Assembly: GCA_011390155.1 (NCBI GenBank)
Contig: JAABSW010000019.1
Coordinates: 1 to 48,429 of the forward strand
Direction: 5' to 3'
Length of the DNA stretch: 48,429 bases
Source of the DNA: Clostridiaceae bacterium
Lineage (GTDB): Bacteria > Bacillota > Clostridia > Peptostreptococcales > Tindalliaceae
Positions 20,397 to 30,230 of the stretch are shown one piece after another. The position numbers and the translations under genes are program-made. The number at the start of each line of letters is the position of its first letter. Position 1 is the first letter of the stretch. The notes beneath the pieces are model-generated. The model was not told the origin of the DNA. It saw only the letters and a list, made by a program, of their open reading frames with translations, and ran no database searches.

Positions 20397-21752
20397 ATGA
20401 AAAATAAAATATATATGGAATCACTGGGCTGTACAAAGAATTTGATCGATGCAGAAATGATGCTTGGACTGCTGAAGGAATATGGGTTTGAAATAGCTGA
20501 TAACATTAGTGAGGCAACCATCGCTGTTATCAATACCTGTGGTTTCATAGAAAGTGCCAAAGAAGAATCCATTAGTCATATCTTAGCGGCTGCAAGGTAC
20601 AAAGAATCTACACTAAAAAAACTTATCGTAACAGGTTGCCTGTCTGAAAGGTATCACCAGGAATTAATGAATGAGATGCCTGAAATAGATGGTATACTTG
20701 GTACTGGCAGATTTGAAGAGATTGCCGATGTGGTTGAAAACGTTATGAAAGAAATCAAGGAAATACGAATTGGACAAATTGATCATCCATACCACGAAAA
20801 TGTAGTAAGGCTGCGCACTTCTCCGGAGTATATGGCATATATTAAAATTGCAGAAGGCTGTGACCATCGTTGTACCTATTGCATCATCCCATCACTCCGA
20901 GGACCTCTGAGGAGCCGGGAAATGACTGCAATTATAAAGGAAGCCCAATCTCTGGCTGAAGAAGGTGTTAAAGAGATCATTCTTATTGCCCAGGACACAA
21001 CCAGTTATGGTGTAGATTTAAACAATGAACCCTTGTTGCCTGAGCTATTGACTGAATTGGAAAAAATAGAAGGCATCCGATGGATCAGGCTCATGTACTG
21101 TTATCCCGAAAGAGTTTCTCTTCGATTAGTCCAGGTTATGAAAGAGAGTCGCAAAATATGTGCTTACATGGATTTGCCTATACAACACAGTGAGGACATA
21201 GTCCTGAAAAGAATGAACAGACACACTACGAGGGAAAAACTGGTAGCCACTATCAAAATGTTGCGGGAAAATATTCCAAACATAAAACTAAGGACTACAC
21301 TGATTGTTGGTTTTCCTGGTGAAACACCGGAAGAATTTGAAGCGTTAAAATCTTTTGTTCAAGAAGTTAAATTTGATAAATTAGGAGTTTTCACTTATTC
21401 CCAGGAAGAAGACACGCCTGCGGCTAACTTAAATAAACAGATAGATGATGAAACAAAAAAAGCCAGGCAGGAAGAAATTATGAAAGTTCAGCAAGATATT
21501 TCTATGCAGATCCAAAGGTCTAGGATTGGTGATGTAGAGACCGTATTGGTTGAAGAAATGTTGGATGAAGAGGGTGGCAACTACCAATATGCCGGCAGAA
21601 CAAGCGGCGATGCACCCGAAATTGATGGTGTGGTGTACATTCATTCTAAAAGCAAACTTACCATTGGTCAGTTTGTCGAAGTAAAAATAACGGATGCACT
21701 TGAGTATGACTTGATGGGGGTGATTGCTGGTGAAGCTGAATCTGGCAAATAA
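20397..21752 (+). CDS. rimO: Ribosomal protein S12 methylthiotransferase RimO
   Basis: RimO is a radical SAM enzyme that methylthiolates an Asp of ribosomal protein S12. The 451 aa comprise an N-terminal UPF0004 domain with three Cys (SLGCTKN, NTCGF, TGCLSER), a radical SAM core with CDHRCTYC near residue 155, and a C-terminal TRAM domain. The N-terminal SLGCTKNLIDAEMM and IIPSLRGPLRSR blocks distinguish RimO from MiaB, which is also present at 41810. Three consecutive ATG codons occur at 20391-20399; the GAGGA at 20384-20388 is best placed for the last two. The 3' end overlaps pgsA. Confidence 0.96.
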   Translation: MKNKIYMESLGCTKNLIDAEMMLGLLKEYGFEIADNISEATIAVINTCGFIESAKEESISHILAAARYKESTLKKLIVTGCLSERYHQELMNEMPEIDGILGTGRFEEIADVVENVMKEIKEIRIGQIDHPYHENVVRLRTSPEYMAYIKIAEGCDHRCTYCIIPSLRGPLRSREMTAIIKEAQSLAEEGVKEIILIAQDTTSYGVDLNNEPLLPELLTELEKIEGIRWIRLMYCYPERVSLRLVQVMKESRKICAYMDLPIQHSEDIVLKRMNRHTTREKLVATIKMLRENIPNIKLRTTLIVGFPGETPEEFEALKSFVQEVKFDKLGVFTYSQEEDTPAANLNKQIDDETKKARQEEIMKVQQDISMQIQRSRIGDVETVLVEEMLDEEGGNYQYAGRTSGDAPEIDGVVYIHSKSKLTIGQFVEVKITDALEYDLMGVIAGEAESGK

Positions 21753-22275
21753 ATTAACGATCTTGCGGATTTTTATGATACCTGTGTTCATGATTTTCTT
21801 GCTAAATAAAATTCCTTATGGAGAAAGTATCGCTGCGTTGATATTTGTTGCCGCAGCTCTAACGGATACTCTTGACGGTTATATTGCCAGGAAACGAAAT
21901 CAAATTACAACGCTGGGCAAATTTATGGATCCACTGGCGGATAAACTTCTTGTGTCTGCGGCTCTCATTTCCTTGGTTCAAATGGGAAAACTATCGGCAT
22001 GGGTGGTTGTTATTATCATTTCAAGAGAATTTACCATCAGCATTTTAAGAGCTGTAGCAGCGGCTGAAGGTGTTGTAATAGCCGCCAGTTGGTGGGGAAA
22101 AGCGAAAACTATCACGCAAATCATAGCAATTATTATCATACTTTTAGATAATTATCCATTCAGATATGTGGGTATTCCCATGGATCAAATCATGATATTC
22201 GCTGCTGTTATCTTTACAATTGTATCAGGAATAGACTATTTGCAATTAAACAAGCACATCATCATGAAAGAATAA
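21730..22275 (+). CDS. pgsA: CDP-diacylglycerol--glycerol-3-phosphate 3-phosphatidyltransferase PgsA
   Basis: PgsA makes phosphatidylglycerol phosphate in the membrane. The 181-aa protein is largely hydrophobic and carries the CDP-alcohol phosphotransferase motif, seen as TLDGYIARKRNQ followed by GKFMDPLADKLL. The N-terminus NLANKLTILRIFMIPVF is typical. The start is taken as GTG at 21730, six bases after GGGGGTGA (21716-21723); a TTG at 21724 is also open. It overlaps rimO by 23 bases, so the two are coupled. The order rimO-pgsA-recA is common in Clostridia. Confidence 0.95.
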   Translation: MKLNLANKLTILRIFMIPVFMIFLLNKIPYGESIAALIFVAAALTDTLDGYIARKRNQITTLGKFMDPLADKLLVSAALISLVQMGKLSAWVVVIIISREFTISILRAVAAAEGVVIAASWWGKAKTITQIIAIIIILLDNYPFRYVGIPMDQIMIFAAVIFTIVSGIDYLQLNKHIIMKE

Positions 22276-22294
22276 AACTAATTTCTATCTTTGG

Positions 22295-22324
22295 TTGACT
22301 TTGGCAAACTGCTTAGGATATAAT
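22295..22324 (+). promoter_or_regulatory. recA promoter
   Basis: The -35 TTGACT at 22295-22300 and the perfect -10 TATAAT at 22319-22324 are separated by 18 bp. It lies just after pgsA and immediately upstream of an SOS-box-like sequence. Confidence 0.85.
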
Positions 22325-22329
22325 GGTAC

Positions 22330-22343
22330 AGAACATGCGTTTT
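22330..22343 (+). promoter_or_regulatory. LexA/DinR (SOS) box upstream of recA
   Basis: AGAACATGCGTTTT matches the Gram-positive SOS consensus CGAACRNRYGTTYC over all twelve positions from GAAC to GTTY; only the two outermost bases differ. It lies five bases downstream of the -10 box, across the expected transcription start, where LexA would block initiation. Confidence 0.7.
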
Positions 22344-22382
22344 ATAATTTGAAAGGCGGTGAGCCAGCACAGCTGGGACAAC

Positions 22383-23429
22383 ATGGACAAGAAAAAAGCA
22401 CTGGAAATGGCAATCACACAAATTGAAAAGCAGTTTGGAAAAGGCTCAATCATGAAACTTGGTGAAGAATCAAAACTTCAGCTTGAATGTATTTCCACAG
22501 GATCTATTAATTTGGACATTGCATTAGGACTTGGTGGTGTTCCAAGAGGCCGAATCATAGAGATTTATGGTCCTGAATCTTCGGGTAAAACAACACTGGC
22601 GTTGCATATTATAGCCGAAGCACAAAAAAATGGTGGAAGTGCAGCTTTCATTGATGCTGAACATGCCTTGGACCCTTCCTATGCAAGAAAACTGGGCGTT
22701 GATGTGGATAATTTAATTGTTTCACAGCCAGATACAGGTGAGCAGGCGCTGGAAATTGCAGAAGCATTGGTACGAAGTGGTGCAATAGATGTTATTGTGG
22801 TTGACTCTGTTGCTGCGTTGGTACCAAAGGCAGAAATTGAAGGCGAAATGGGAGATGCTCATGTGGGCCTTCAGGCAAGATTGATGTCTCAGGCTCTTCG
22901 CAAGCTGGCTGGTTCAGTTAATAAATCGAGAACGACAACCATTTTTATCAACCAGTTAAGAGAAAAAGTTGGCATCATGTTTGGGAATCCAGAAGTAACT
23001 CCTGGCGGAAGGGCATTAAAGTTCTACGCCTCTGTAAGAATGGACGTACGACGAATTGACAGCATAAAACAAGGAACTGACATTCTGGGCAACAGAACAA
23101 GGGTAAAAGTTGTCAAGAACAAAGTAGCCCCACCTTTTAAACAAGCTGAATTTGATATTATGTATGGTGAAGGAATTTCCAGATCAGGAGATGTCATAGA
23201 TGTGGCAGCAGACATTGATATTGTAAAAAAATCTGGGGCTTGGTATAGTTATGGAGACCAACGTCTTGGCCAGGGTCGGGAAGTGGCGAAACAGTACTTA
23301 ACAGATAACCCAGAAACATTTCTTGAAATAGAAAACAAAATCCGTGAACATCACAACCTGCCACTGCGTAAAGTGATTCCAAATGAAGTTGATTCACAAA
23401 AAACGAAGGAAACTTCAGACGAAGAGTAA
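22383..23429 (+). CDS. recA: Recombinase RecA
   Basis: RecA forms filaments on single-stranded DNA for homologous recombination and triggers LexA self-cleavage. The ATG used here gives 348 aa, beginning [21 protein letters not shown], which matches the family N-terminus. Walker A is GPESSGKTT near residue 64; MAW-type motifs ([26 protein letters not shown]) follow. A GTG at 22359 would add eight residues, but it lies inside the AAAGGCGGTGA motif (22352-22362) that should serve as the ribosome binding site. That motif is 20 bases from the ATG, so the start is uncertain. Confidence 0.96.
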   Translation: MDKKKALEMAITQIEKQFGKGSIMKLGEESKLQLECISTGSINLDIALGLGGVPRGRIIEIYGPESSGKTTLALHIIAEAQKNGGSAAFIDAEHALDPSYARKLGVDVDNLIVSQPDTGEQALEIAEALVRSGAIDVIVVDSVAALVPKAEIEGEMGDAHVGLQARLMSQALRKLAGSVNKSRTTTIFINQLREKVGIMFGNPEVTPGGRALKFYASVRMDVRRIDSIKQGTDILGNRTRVKVVKNKVAPPFKQAEFDIMYGEGISRSGDVIDVAADIDIVKKSGAWYSYGDQRLGQGREVAKQYLTDNPETFLEIENKIREHHNLPLRKVIPNEVDSQKTKETSDEE

Positions 23430-23463
23430 CAAATAAACAGGGTGTTTGACTACTTATAATATG

Positions 23464-23498
23464 AAGGAGCTGTCGTTGTCTAATGGCAGCTCCTTTTA
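23464..23498 (+). terminator. recA terminator
   Basis: AAGGAGCTGTC at 23464-23474 pairs with GGCAGCTCCTT at 23485-23495 (11 bp including one G-U pair) around a 10-base loop, followed by a short T run. It separates recA from rny. Confidence 0.82.
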
Positions 23499-23534
23499 CT
23501 TGTAATGGAGCTGAACCTGAGAATTGGTATCACC

Positions 23535-23563
23535 TTGACACCTGTTATAAAAAAGGATAAAAT
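23535..23563 (+). promoter_or_regulatory. rny promoter
   Basis: A perfect -35 TTGACA at 23535-23540 is followed after 17 bp by TAAAAT at 23558-23563. It lies in the 251-base recA-rny gap and would give a leader of about 110 bases before the rny ribosome binding site. Nothing else was recognised in the gap apart from the recA terminator. Confidence 0.75.
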
Positions 23564-23664
23564 GATAGTTGTCATAGTTTATATTTTTGTAGTACTCTAA
23601 TGGAATTGAAACGAAGCATTGCTGAAAATGGAAATGTTCTAAACCGTATGGCGAAAACTTCATA

Positions 23665-23673
23665 AAGGAGGTG
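23665..23673 (+). promoter_or_regulatory. Strong ribosome binding site that fixes the rny start
   Basis: AAGGAGGTG is fully complementary to the 3' end of 16S rRNA. The rny frame has a stop at 23663-23665 and no ATG, GTG or TTG until 23834. Counting from the G at 23671, the AUC codon at 23681 lies at ideal spacing (9 bases) and the AUU at 23684 at 12. Confidence 0.85.
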
Positions 23674-23680
23674 TCCGAGT

Positions 23681-25225
23681 ATCATTTTTAATGGCATTAC
23701 GATTATTGTTATCGTCTTAGTTGCCGTTGTTGGATGCCTTATCGGCTATTTTATTCGAAAATCCATTGCTGAAGGAAAAATTAGTTCCGCTGAAGAATTA
23801 GCGAAAAAGCTGATTGAAGATGCAGAGAAAGAAGTGGAAACTACTAAGAAAGAACTTCTGATAGAAGCTAAAGAAGAAGTTCATAAACTTCGCAGTGAGT
23901 TCGAAAGAGAAAGCAGAGAAAGGCGCAATGAGCTTCAAAAAATTGAGCGCCGATTAATTCAAAAGGAAGAAACGCTGGATCGGAAAGCAGATAACCTTGA
24001 AAAGAAGGAAGAGAAGCTTTCTCGAAAATTAGTGGACCTTGAAGAAAAAGGCGAACAACTGGAGCAGTTACGGGAACAAGAAAAACTTAAGTTAGAAGAG
24101 TTGTCCGGCTTAACGGGCGAAGAAGCAAAAACATTATTACTTCGTGATGTTGAAAAGGAAATTCAGGTTGAAACTGCTATGATGATCAAGGAAATGGAAG
24201 CAAGGGCAAAAGAGGAAGCGGAAAAACGTGCCAAGGAAATAATCACCTATACAATTCAAAAATGTGCTGCAGATCACGTGGCAGAAACTACGGTGACAGT
24301 TGTTCAGTTGCCCAACGATGAAATGAAAGGGCGCATTATTGGACGTGAAGGCCGAAATATCCGAACTCTGGAAACACTTACCGGGATTGACTTGATTATT
24401 GATGACACACCAGAAGCAGTTATTTTATCTGGGTTTGACCCAATAAGAAGAGAAATTGCCAGGGTTGCTCTTGAAAAATTGATTGTTGACGGCAGAATTC
24501 ACCCGGCCCGCATTGAAGAAATGGTTGATAAAGCGAAAAGAGAAGTTGAAACCATGATGAAAGAAGAAGGTGAGGCGGCCGCCTTTGATGCAGGAGTTCA
24601 TAATGTTCATCCTGAATTGATTAAACTACTCGGTCGCTTGCGATTCCGGACCAGTTATGGTCAGAGTGTTTTGAAACATGCTGTTGAAGTATCGCATGTT
24701 GCGGGCATTATGGCAACCGAACTGGGAGCAGACATTAAAGTTGCTAAAAGAGCCGGACTCTTCCACGATATTGGAAAAGCAGTCGACCATGAAGTTGAAG
24801 GTACCCATGTTGAAATAGGCATGGAGTTGCTGAGAAAGTACAAAGAATCTAAGGAAGTAATACACGCCATATCGACACACCACGGTGATTATGAACCACA
24901 ATCCATTGAAGCAGTATTGGTAACTGCCGCAGATGCGATTTCAGCAGCAAGGCCCGGTGCTCGAAGAGAGACATTGGAGTCTTATATCAAAAGGCTACAA
25001 AAACTTGAAGAAATTGCTAATGACTATGACGGAGTTGAAAAATCATTTGCGATTCAGGCTGGCAGGGAAATCAGAATATTGGTTAAACCCGAATCCTATA
25101 GTGACGCAGATATCGTTATGCTGGCCCGCACATTAACCAAACGAATTGAAAATGAACTTGAATATCCTGGTCAAATTAAGATTAATGTGATTCGGGAGAC
25201 ACGTGCAATTGATTATGCAAAATAA
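23681..25225 (+). CDS. rny: Ribonuclease Y, probable non-canonical AUC/AUU start
   Basis: RNase Y is the membrane-bound endoribonuclease that starts mRNA decay in many Firmicutes. With the start proposed here it has 514 aa. A transmembrane segment ([20 protein letters not shown]) is followed by a long coiled coil (about 30-190), a KH domain ([15 protein letters not shown]) and an HD domain with [10 protein letters not shown] near 362. The first conventional start codon, GTG at 23834, would delete the membrane anchor and leave 463 aa. The frame runs cleanly up to a perfect ribosome binding site at 23665-23673, so initiation at AUC (23681) or AUU (23684) is inferred. A sequencing error in a former ATG cannot be excluded. 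Confidence 0.9.
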   Translation: MIFNGITIIVIVLVAVVGCLIGYFIRKSIAEGKISSAEELAKKLIEDAEKEVETTKKELLIEAKEEVHKLRSEFERESRERRNELQKIERRLIQKEETLDRKADNLEKKEEKLSRKLVDLEEKGEQLEQLREQEKLKLEELSGLTGEEAKTLLLRDVEKEIQVETAMMIKEMEARAKEEAEKRAKEIITYTIQKCAADHVAETTVTVVQLPNDEMKGRIIGREGRNIRTLETLTGIDLIIDDTPEAVILSGFDPIRREIARVALEKLIVDGRIHPARIEEMVDKAKREVETMMKEEGEAAAFDAGVHNVHPELIKLLGRLRFRTSYGQSVLKHAVEVSHVAGIMATELGADIKVAKRAGLFHDIGKAVDHEVEGTHVEIGMELLRKYKESKEVIHAISTHHGDYEPQSIEAVLVTAADAISAARPGARRETLESYIKRLQKLEEIANDYDGVEKSFAIQAGREIRILVKPESYSDADIVMLARTLTKRIENELEYPGQIKINVIRETRAIDYAK

Positions 25226-25238
25226 ATTATCGAAAGAT

Positions 25239-25268
25239 AAAAGCGGCCAGTTCTTTGGCCGCTTTTTT
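25239..25268 (+). terminator. rny terminator
   Basis: AAAAGCGGCCA at 25239-25249 pairs perfectly with TGGCCGCTTTT at 25256-25266 around a 6-base loop, continuing into a T run. This is a classical intrinsic terminator. Confidence 0.95.
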
Positions 25269-25377
25269 ATTAAACCTAAAAGTCCGCTATGAAGCAGCCA
25301 TTTTTTAGTTTATAATATAGGTATTACGCTTTCTAAGCTCTGATTAGTGCCATATCAAATGAAATGATGTGATTTCT

Positions 25378-26208
25378 ATGAAACGAATTGATATGCACAC
25401 ACATACACATGCATCCGATGGTGTATTAAGTGCAACCGAACTGATTGAGTATGCTGCAAAAATAGGATTAGGTGGTCTTGCCATCACTGACCATGATACG
25501 GTGGATAGCCTGGCTGAAGGTAAAGAAGCATCAAAAAAACAGAAAGATTTCTGGTTTTTGCAAGGCATAGAATTTAGTACAGAAATAGACAATGCTGAAG
25601 TTCATATATTGGGCTATGCAATTGATGAAACTGACAAAACGTTACTCAATCTACTGGGAAGATTAAAAGAGTCTAGAAATTCTAGAGCATTAAAAATTGT
25701 CAACAAACTCATTGACCTGGGGTTTGAAATTAATTTGAAGCAAGTTGAAAAAATTGCTGGTGAAGGTATTGTTGGCCGGGTTCACATAGCCAGGGCAATG
25801 GTTGACAGTGGTGGCGTACATTCTGTACAGGAAGCGTTCCAACATTACTTAAAACAGGGACAATCTGCCTACGTATCCAGGTTTAAGTTAGTTCCAAATG
25901 AAGTGATTTCATTGATCCATCGACTGGGTGGTGTGTCTGTACTGGCCCATCCTGGATTAATGAATGATGACTCATTAATCCAGGGGTTGATTGATGCAGG
26001 CCTGATGGGTATAGAGGCTTATTATCCAGCTCATACAGATGCACAAACCCAGCGATACTTACGACTTGCCCATAAACATCAGTTGTTGGTGACAGGTGGA
26101 TCGGACTTTCATGCGCCGTCAGATGCGGGTATTCGTGCCAGCGATATAGGACAGTGTAGTGTTCAAATTGGACCAATACGTCAATACTTTGATAATAAAA
26201 TATCGTAA
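25378..26208 (+). CDS. PHP-domain phosphoesterase (YciV/TrpH-like)
   Basis: The protein (276 aa) is a stand-alone PHP domain. Metal-binding motifs are visible in order: HTHTHASDG at the N-terminus, ITDHDT near 38, GIEFSTE, VHILGY, VLAHPG near 190 and GSDFHAP near 241. Homologues include 3',5'-nucleoside bisphosphate phosphatases and E. coli YciV (Rnm), which trims rRNA 5' ends; which activity applies here is unknown. The ATG at 25378 is preferred over a GTG at 25369 because it gives the family N-terminus, although its ribosome binding site is weak. TATAAT at 25311-25316 may belong to its promoter. Confidence 0.88.
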   Translation: MKRIDMHTHTHASDGVLSATELIEYAAKIGLGGLAITDHDTVDSLAEGKEASKKQKDFWFLQGIEFSTEIDNAEVHILGYAIDETDKTLLNLLGRLKESRNSRALKIVNKLIDLGFEINLKQVEKIAGEGIVGRVHIARAMVDSGGVHSVQEAFQHYLKQGQSAYVSRFKLVPNEVISLIHRLGGVSVLAHPGLMNDDSLIQGLIDAGLMGIEAYYPAHTDAQTQRYLRLAHKHQLLVTGGSDFHAPSDAGIRASDIGQCSVQIGPIRQYFDNKIS

Positions 26209-26231
26209 ATCGCACCAGAAAGGGGAATTTT

Positions 26232-27671
26232 ATGGAAACAAAGCACCAGCAATATGAAAATCCATTGATTGAACGATATGCAAGTTCAGAAATGTTATCC
26301 ATATTTTCTGCGGATAACAAATTTCAGACATGGAGACAATTATGGATTGCCTTGGCAAAAACCCAGCGGGAACTGGGTCTGTCCATCACTACTGAACAGA
26401 TTGAAGAGATGGAAAAAAATAAGAACAACGTAAACTATGATGTGGCAAAAGAAAAAGAAAAAGAAATTCGCCACGATGTCATGGCCCATGTGCATGCTTT
26501 TGGCGTTCAATGTCCGAAAGCAATGCCAATCATTCATCTTGGTGCCACCAGTGCATACGTGGGTGACAACACTGATTTAATACTGATGAAACAAGGTCTT
26601 CAGATTCTCTCTGAAAAGTTGCTGAGGCTTATGGACCAGATGTCATCTTTTTGTCTGACGTATAAAAAGTTACCTACTTTGGGTTTTACTCATTTTCAGC
26701 CAGCTCAGTTAACCACTGTTGGGAAAAGAGGAACACTCTGGCTGTACGATGTGCTGATGGATTTTGAAAATGTTCAGCACCAGCTTGATCGTATGAAGTT
26801 TAGAGGTGCTAAAGGCACAACAGGTACTCAAGCCAGTTTTCTCAAATTATTTGACGGTGACCATGAAAAAGTTGACGAACTGGACCGAAAAATCGCTGAA
26901 ATGATGGGTTTTGCAGACAGAATACCTGTCACTGGACAAACATACACGCGGAAAATTGATTTTGAAGTATTGTCAGTGCTGAGTGGAATTGCTCAGTCTT
27001 TACATAAAATGACAAATGATTTGCGATTGTTGCAGCATTTAAAGGAAATTGAAGAACCATTTGAAGTTAACCAGGTGGGTTCTTCGGCAATGGCGTATAA
27101 GCGTAATCCCATGAGGTCTGAGAGAATAGCGTCTCTGTGCCGTTGGGTCATTTCATTGCAGCCGAATGCTGCCATGACTCAGTCTGCCCAATGGTTTGAA
27201 AGAACCTTGGATGACTCAGCCAATCGAAGAATGAGTATACCTGAATCGTTTTTAGCGGTGGATGCAGTGTTGGACATTGCCCTTAATGTATTCAATGGTC
27301 TGGTGGTCTATGATAAAATGATAGAAGCACACATTAACAATGAACTGCCCTTCATGGCAACTGAAAACATCATGATGGAAGCAGTGAAAAAAGGGGCCAA
27401 CCGACAGGAAATACATGAAAGGATTCGCACACACTCCATGAAAGCAGCAGAAAAAGTTAAAATTGAAGGAAAAGAAAATGACATGCTGCAACGAATTGCA
27501 CAAGATCCTATTTTTGGACTATCCTTGATTGATTTGAAAGACATTATGAAGGCTGAGAACTTCATTGGAAGGGCGCCTGAACAAACCCATCAGTTTATTG
27601 AGGATTATGTTCAACCTGTTCTGAGGAAATACCCATGGCAACCAGCAGCAACAAATGAACTTACAGTATAG
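26232..27671 (+). CDS. purB: Adenylosuccinate lyase
   Basis: PurB acts twice in purine synthesis, releasing fumarate from SAICAR and from adenylosuccinate. The 479-aa protein has the fumarase-superfamily signature [14 protein letters not shown] near residue 283, [14 protein letters not shown] near 101, and [14 protein letters not shown] near 150. At 479 aa it is longer than the roughly 430-aa B. subtilis type and resembles the longer bacterial/eukaryotic-like group. AAAGGGGA stands before the ATG. It lies 23 bases after the PHP gene and 14 before asnS. Confidence 0.95.
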   Translation: METKHQQYENPLIERYASSEMLSIFSADNKFQTWRQLWIALAKTQRELGLSITTEQIEEMEKNKNNVNYDVAKEKEKEIRHDVMAHVHAFGVQCPKAMPIIHLGATSAYVGDNTDLILMKQGLQILSEKLLRLMDQMSSFCLTYKKLPTLGFTHFQPAQLTTVGKRGTLWLYDVLMDFENVQHQLDRMKFRGAKGTTGTQASFLKLFDGDHEKVDELDRKIAEMMGFADRIPVTGQTYTRKIDFEVLSVLSGIAQSLHKMTNDLRLLQHLKEIEEPFEVNQVGSSAMAYKRNPMRSERIASLCRWVISLQPNAAMTQSAQWFERTLDDSANRRMSIPESFLAVDAVLDIALNVFNGLVVYDKMIEAHINNELPFMATENIMMEAVKKGANRQEIHERIRTHSMKAAEKVKIEGKENDMLQRIAQDPIFGLSLIDLKDIMKAENFIGRAPEQTHQFIEDYVQPVLRKYPWQPAATNELTV

Positions 27672-27685
27672 TTGGGAGGATTAAT

Positions 27686-28981
27686 ATGTTAAAAACAACC
27701 ATTGAAAACATTCATCAATTTGAAGGCCAGGAGGTAACGCTCTCTGGTTGGTTATACAATAAACGATCCAGTGGCAAAATTATATTTTTACAAATTCGGG
27801 ATGGGTCTGGGTTTATTCAAGGTGTTGTTGTAAAAAAAGAAGTGGAAGAAGAAGTGTTTACAACCTGTAAAGGGTTGTCACAGGAATCATCCTTTCATGT
27901 TACCGGAATGGTTCAAAAAGATGACAGGTCTGCTCTTGGGTATGAATTACTGGTTAACAACGTAGAAGTGGTTGCAGAAGCTGAAGAAGGTTATCCTATA
28001 TCCCTTAAAGAACATGGAACAGACTTTTTAATGGATTTTCGTCATTTGTGGATGAGAACACCGCGTCAGCATGCGATATTAAAAATAAGGGATGAAGTTA
28101 ACCTGGCACTACGTGAGTATTTCCATGAGAATGGGTTTACACTGGTGGAACCACCTATCATAACGCCTGCTAGCTGTGAAGGAACAACTGAATTGTTTGA
28201 AATTGATTATTTTGGTGAGAATGCTTATTTGTCACAAACAGGTCAGTTATACGCTGAAGCTGCTGCCATGGCATTTGGAAAAGTGTATAGCTTTGGCCCT
28301 ACCTTTAGGGCAGAAAAATCAAAAACAAGAAAACATTTAAATGAGTTCTGGATGATAGAACCTGAAATGGCCTTTGTTGATTTTGAAGGTAATTTGGAAG
28401 TGCAGGAAGACATGGTTTCATATGTTGTTCAACGTGTTTTGACTAATCGAAAGAAAGAACTGACGCTGTTACAACGTGACACAACAGCTCTTGAAAAAAT
28501 TAAAGCTCCATTTCCCCGTATAACCTACACAGAAGCTGTTGAAATGCTTAAAAAAGCAGATTATGAATTTGAATGGGGTGATGATTTCGGTGCACCTCAC
28601 GAAACCTATATAGCAGATCAATTTGAAAAGCCAGTGTTTATCACTCATTTCCCAACTGAAATGAAAGCCTTTTATATGCAGCCGGACCCTGATGATCCAA
28701 AAGTGATCCTTGGCGCCGACTTAATTGCGCCGGAAGGTTATGGCGAAATCATTGGTGGGTCACAACGTATTCACGATTTGGACTTGTTACTGACGAAACT
28801 TCGTGCTGAAAATCTTCCTGAAGAAGTTTACCAGTGGTACATCGAATTAAGAAGGTATGGTACCGTGCCACATTCCGGATTTGGTCTGGGCCTTGAGCGA
28901 ACAGTTGCCTGGATTTGCGGCATTGATCACATTCGCCAGACCATACCATTTGCAAGAACATTAAACCGGATTTATCCGTAA
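27686..28981 (+). CDS. asnS: Asparagine--tRNA ligase
   Basis: This class IIb aminoacyl-tRNA synthetase charges tRNA-Asn. The 431-aa protein has an N-terminal OB-fold anticodon-binding domain (about 1-100), then the catalytic domain with motif 2 ([20 protein letters not shown] near 203) and motif 3 ([15 protein letters not shown] near 399). The [11 protein letters not shown] block and the [11 protein letters not shown] segment are AsnRS-like rather than AspRS-like. GGGAGGA precedes the ATG. It sits between purB and rluB. Confidence 0.95.
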   Translation: MLKTTIENIHQFEGQEVTLSGWLYNKRSSGKIIFLQIRDGSGFIQGVVVKKEVEEEVFTTCKGLSQESSFHVTGMVQKDDRSALGYELLVNNVEVVAEAEEGYPISLKEHGTDFLMDFRHLWMRTPRQHAILKIRDEVNLALREYFHENGFTLVEPPIITPASCEGTTELFEIDYFGENAYLSQTGQLYAEAAAMAFGKVYSFGPTFRAEKSKTRKHLNEFWMIEPEMAFVDFEGNLEVQEDMVSYVVQRVLTNRKKELTLLQRDTTALEKIKAPFPRITYTEAVEMLKKADYEFEWGDDFGAPHETYIADQFEKPVFITHFPTEMKAFYMQPDPDDPKVILGADLIAPEGYGEIIGGSQRIHDLDLLLTKLRAENLPEEVYQWYIELRRYGTVPHSGFGLGLERTVAWICGIDHIRQTIPFARTLNRIYP

Positions 28982-28993
28982 GGAGTGCTTCAA

Positions 28994-29743
28994 TTGAGAC
29001 TTCAAAAATTTCTGGCCATGAACGGCGTTGCATCAAGAAGACAATGCGAAAAGTACATTGAAGAGGGTCTTGTCACTGTTAATGGACAGGTTATCACTGA
29101 GATGGGTGTGCAGATTGACCCTGAACAGGATCGAATAACCTATCGTGGCAAAATCATTGAACAAAAGCAAGAAAAGATCACCATCCTGCTGCACAAACCC
29201 ATCGGATATGTATCGACAGCCCAAGATCAGTTTGATCGGCCCACTGTGGTTGATCTGGTTAATATAAAAGAGCGGTTGTATCCGGTAGGCAGGTTGGATT
29301 ATTTAACATCAGGCTTGATTCTCTTAACCAATGACGGAGAATTGGCGTTAAAATTAACGCATCCTCGCTATGAAACAGAAAAGGTGTACCAGGCGTGGCT
29401 TCATGGCATTATCTCTGAAGAAAATATGCAACAGTTTCGAAAAGGTTTACAGGTAGAAGATTATGTAACCTTGCCAGCCAAAATTCAAATCTTGGAAAAA
29501 CAAAAAGACCGTTGCCTTGTGGAAATTGTTTTACGAGAAGGTAAAAATCGCCAGGTTAGAAAAATGTGTGAAACGTTGGGATATCCGGTAAGTCAATTAA
29601 AAAGAGTGGCAGTTGGTAATTTAACATTAGAGAACCTTGAACCAGGTGAATGGCGTTTCCTTAAAAAAGATGAGGTTGAGAATTTAATAAAGAAAAAAGA
29701 AAAGAAGGCACCTGTCTTTAAGAAAAACAAAGATAACCGATAA
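28994..29743 (+). CDS. rluB: rRNA pseudouridine synthase, RluB/RsuA family
   Basis: The enzyme isomerises uridine in rRNA (large-subunit 2605 in RluB, small-subunit 516 in RsuA; family members are hard to separate). It has 249 aa: an S4 RNA-binding domain (about 1-60, RLQKFLAMNGVASRRQCEKY) and the catalytic domain with the Asp in VGRLDYLTSGL near residue 100. The start is taken as TTG at 28994, eight bases after AAGGAG (28980-28985); this gives the exact family N-terminus. A GTG at 28985 is too close to the motif. The tail is Lys-rich. Confidence 0.93.
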   Translation: MRLQKFLAMNGVASRRQCEKYIEEGLVTVNGQVITEMGVQIDPEQDRITYRGKIIEQKQEKITILLHKPIGYVSTAQDQFDRPTVVDLVNIKERLYPVGRLDYLTSGLILLTNDGELALKLTHPRYETEKVYQAWLHGIISEENMQQFRKGLQVEDYVTLPAKIQILEKQKDRCLVEIVLREGKNRQVRKMCETLGYPVSQLKRVAVGNLTLENLEPGEWRFLKKDEVENLIKKKEKKAPVFKKNKDNR

Positions 29744-29792
29744 AAACGCTTTGTTCAATCAACTAACGCTATAATGATGGCAGGGATCAATG

Positions 29793-30227
29793 ATGATCGA
29801 AATTGTTGAAATAAAGGAAAACGATGAAAAAAAACAAGTGGGAATCTCGGAGAACTGTAACAAAGTTTTTGTCTTTCGTGACAGAACTGGGACACTGGGT
29901 GTCATCCAATTTTCAGTGATGCAACCAAAAGTTGCACTACTAATGAAATTGGATGTAAAACATGCCAACAGTTTGACGGAGGACCTCATTGTTGATGGAT
30001 TGATAAGAACTGCCTGTCACACTTTTCAAAGAGAGCACATCCATTGGATAGTTGCTGAAAATGAAATTGTTTATCAAAACAAACTTTCAGCAGCTTTTTT
30101 TGCACCATTGTCAGCGATGAGGGAAGCAATACCTGATGAAATATTGTCAAAGATTATTAAATACCACAACAAATGCCATGTAATGAAAACAGACATGATT
30201 TATAAAGGCTGTTGCAAAGGAGATTAG
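29793..30227 (+). CDS. Uncharacterised small protein, possibly GNAT-like
   Basis: This 144-aa protein was not recognised with confidence. The N-terminal half has beta-strand-like character with polar breaks. The central stretch SLTEDLIVDGLIRTACHTF recalls the helix before the acetyl-CoA site in small GNAT-type proteins of Clostridia, but no clear pyrophosphate-binding loop is visible. The C-terminus is Cys-rich (KCHV ... GCCKGD). The second of two tandem ATGs is better spaced from an AGGGA motif. The ribosome binding site of the next gene is inside its 3' end, so the two are probably coupled and functionally linked. Confidence 0.7.
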   Translation: MIEIVEIKENDEKKQVGISENCNKVFVFRDRTGTLGVIQFSVMQPKVALLMKLDVKHANSLTEDLIVDGLIRTACHTFQREHIHWIVAENEIVYQNKLSAAFFAPLSAMREAIPDEILSKIIKYHNKCHVMKTDMIYKGCCKGD

Positions 30228-30230
30228 ACG

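Noticed and set aside
23446-23460. TTGACT and TATAAT close together after recA as a promoter
   Set aside because: The two boxes are only a few bases apart, and the -10-like sequence abuts the recA terminator stem.
23691-23720. ATG at 23691 as the start of rny
   Set aside because: It is out of frame with rny and reaches a TAG after nine codons; no single frame from it encodes the membrane anchor.
29751-29775. TTGTTC ... TATAAT as a promoter for the unknown protein gene
   Set aside because: The spacer is only 13 bp and no extended -10 is present; co-transcription from upstream is as likely.
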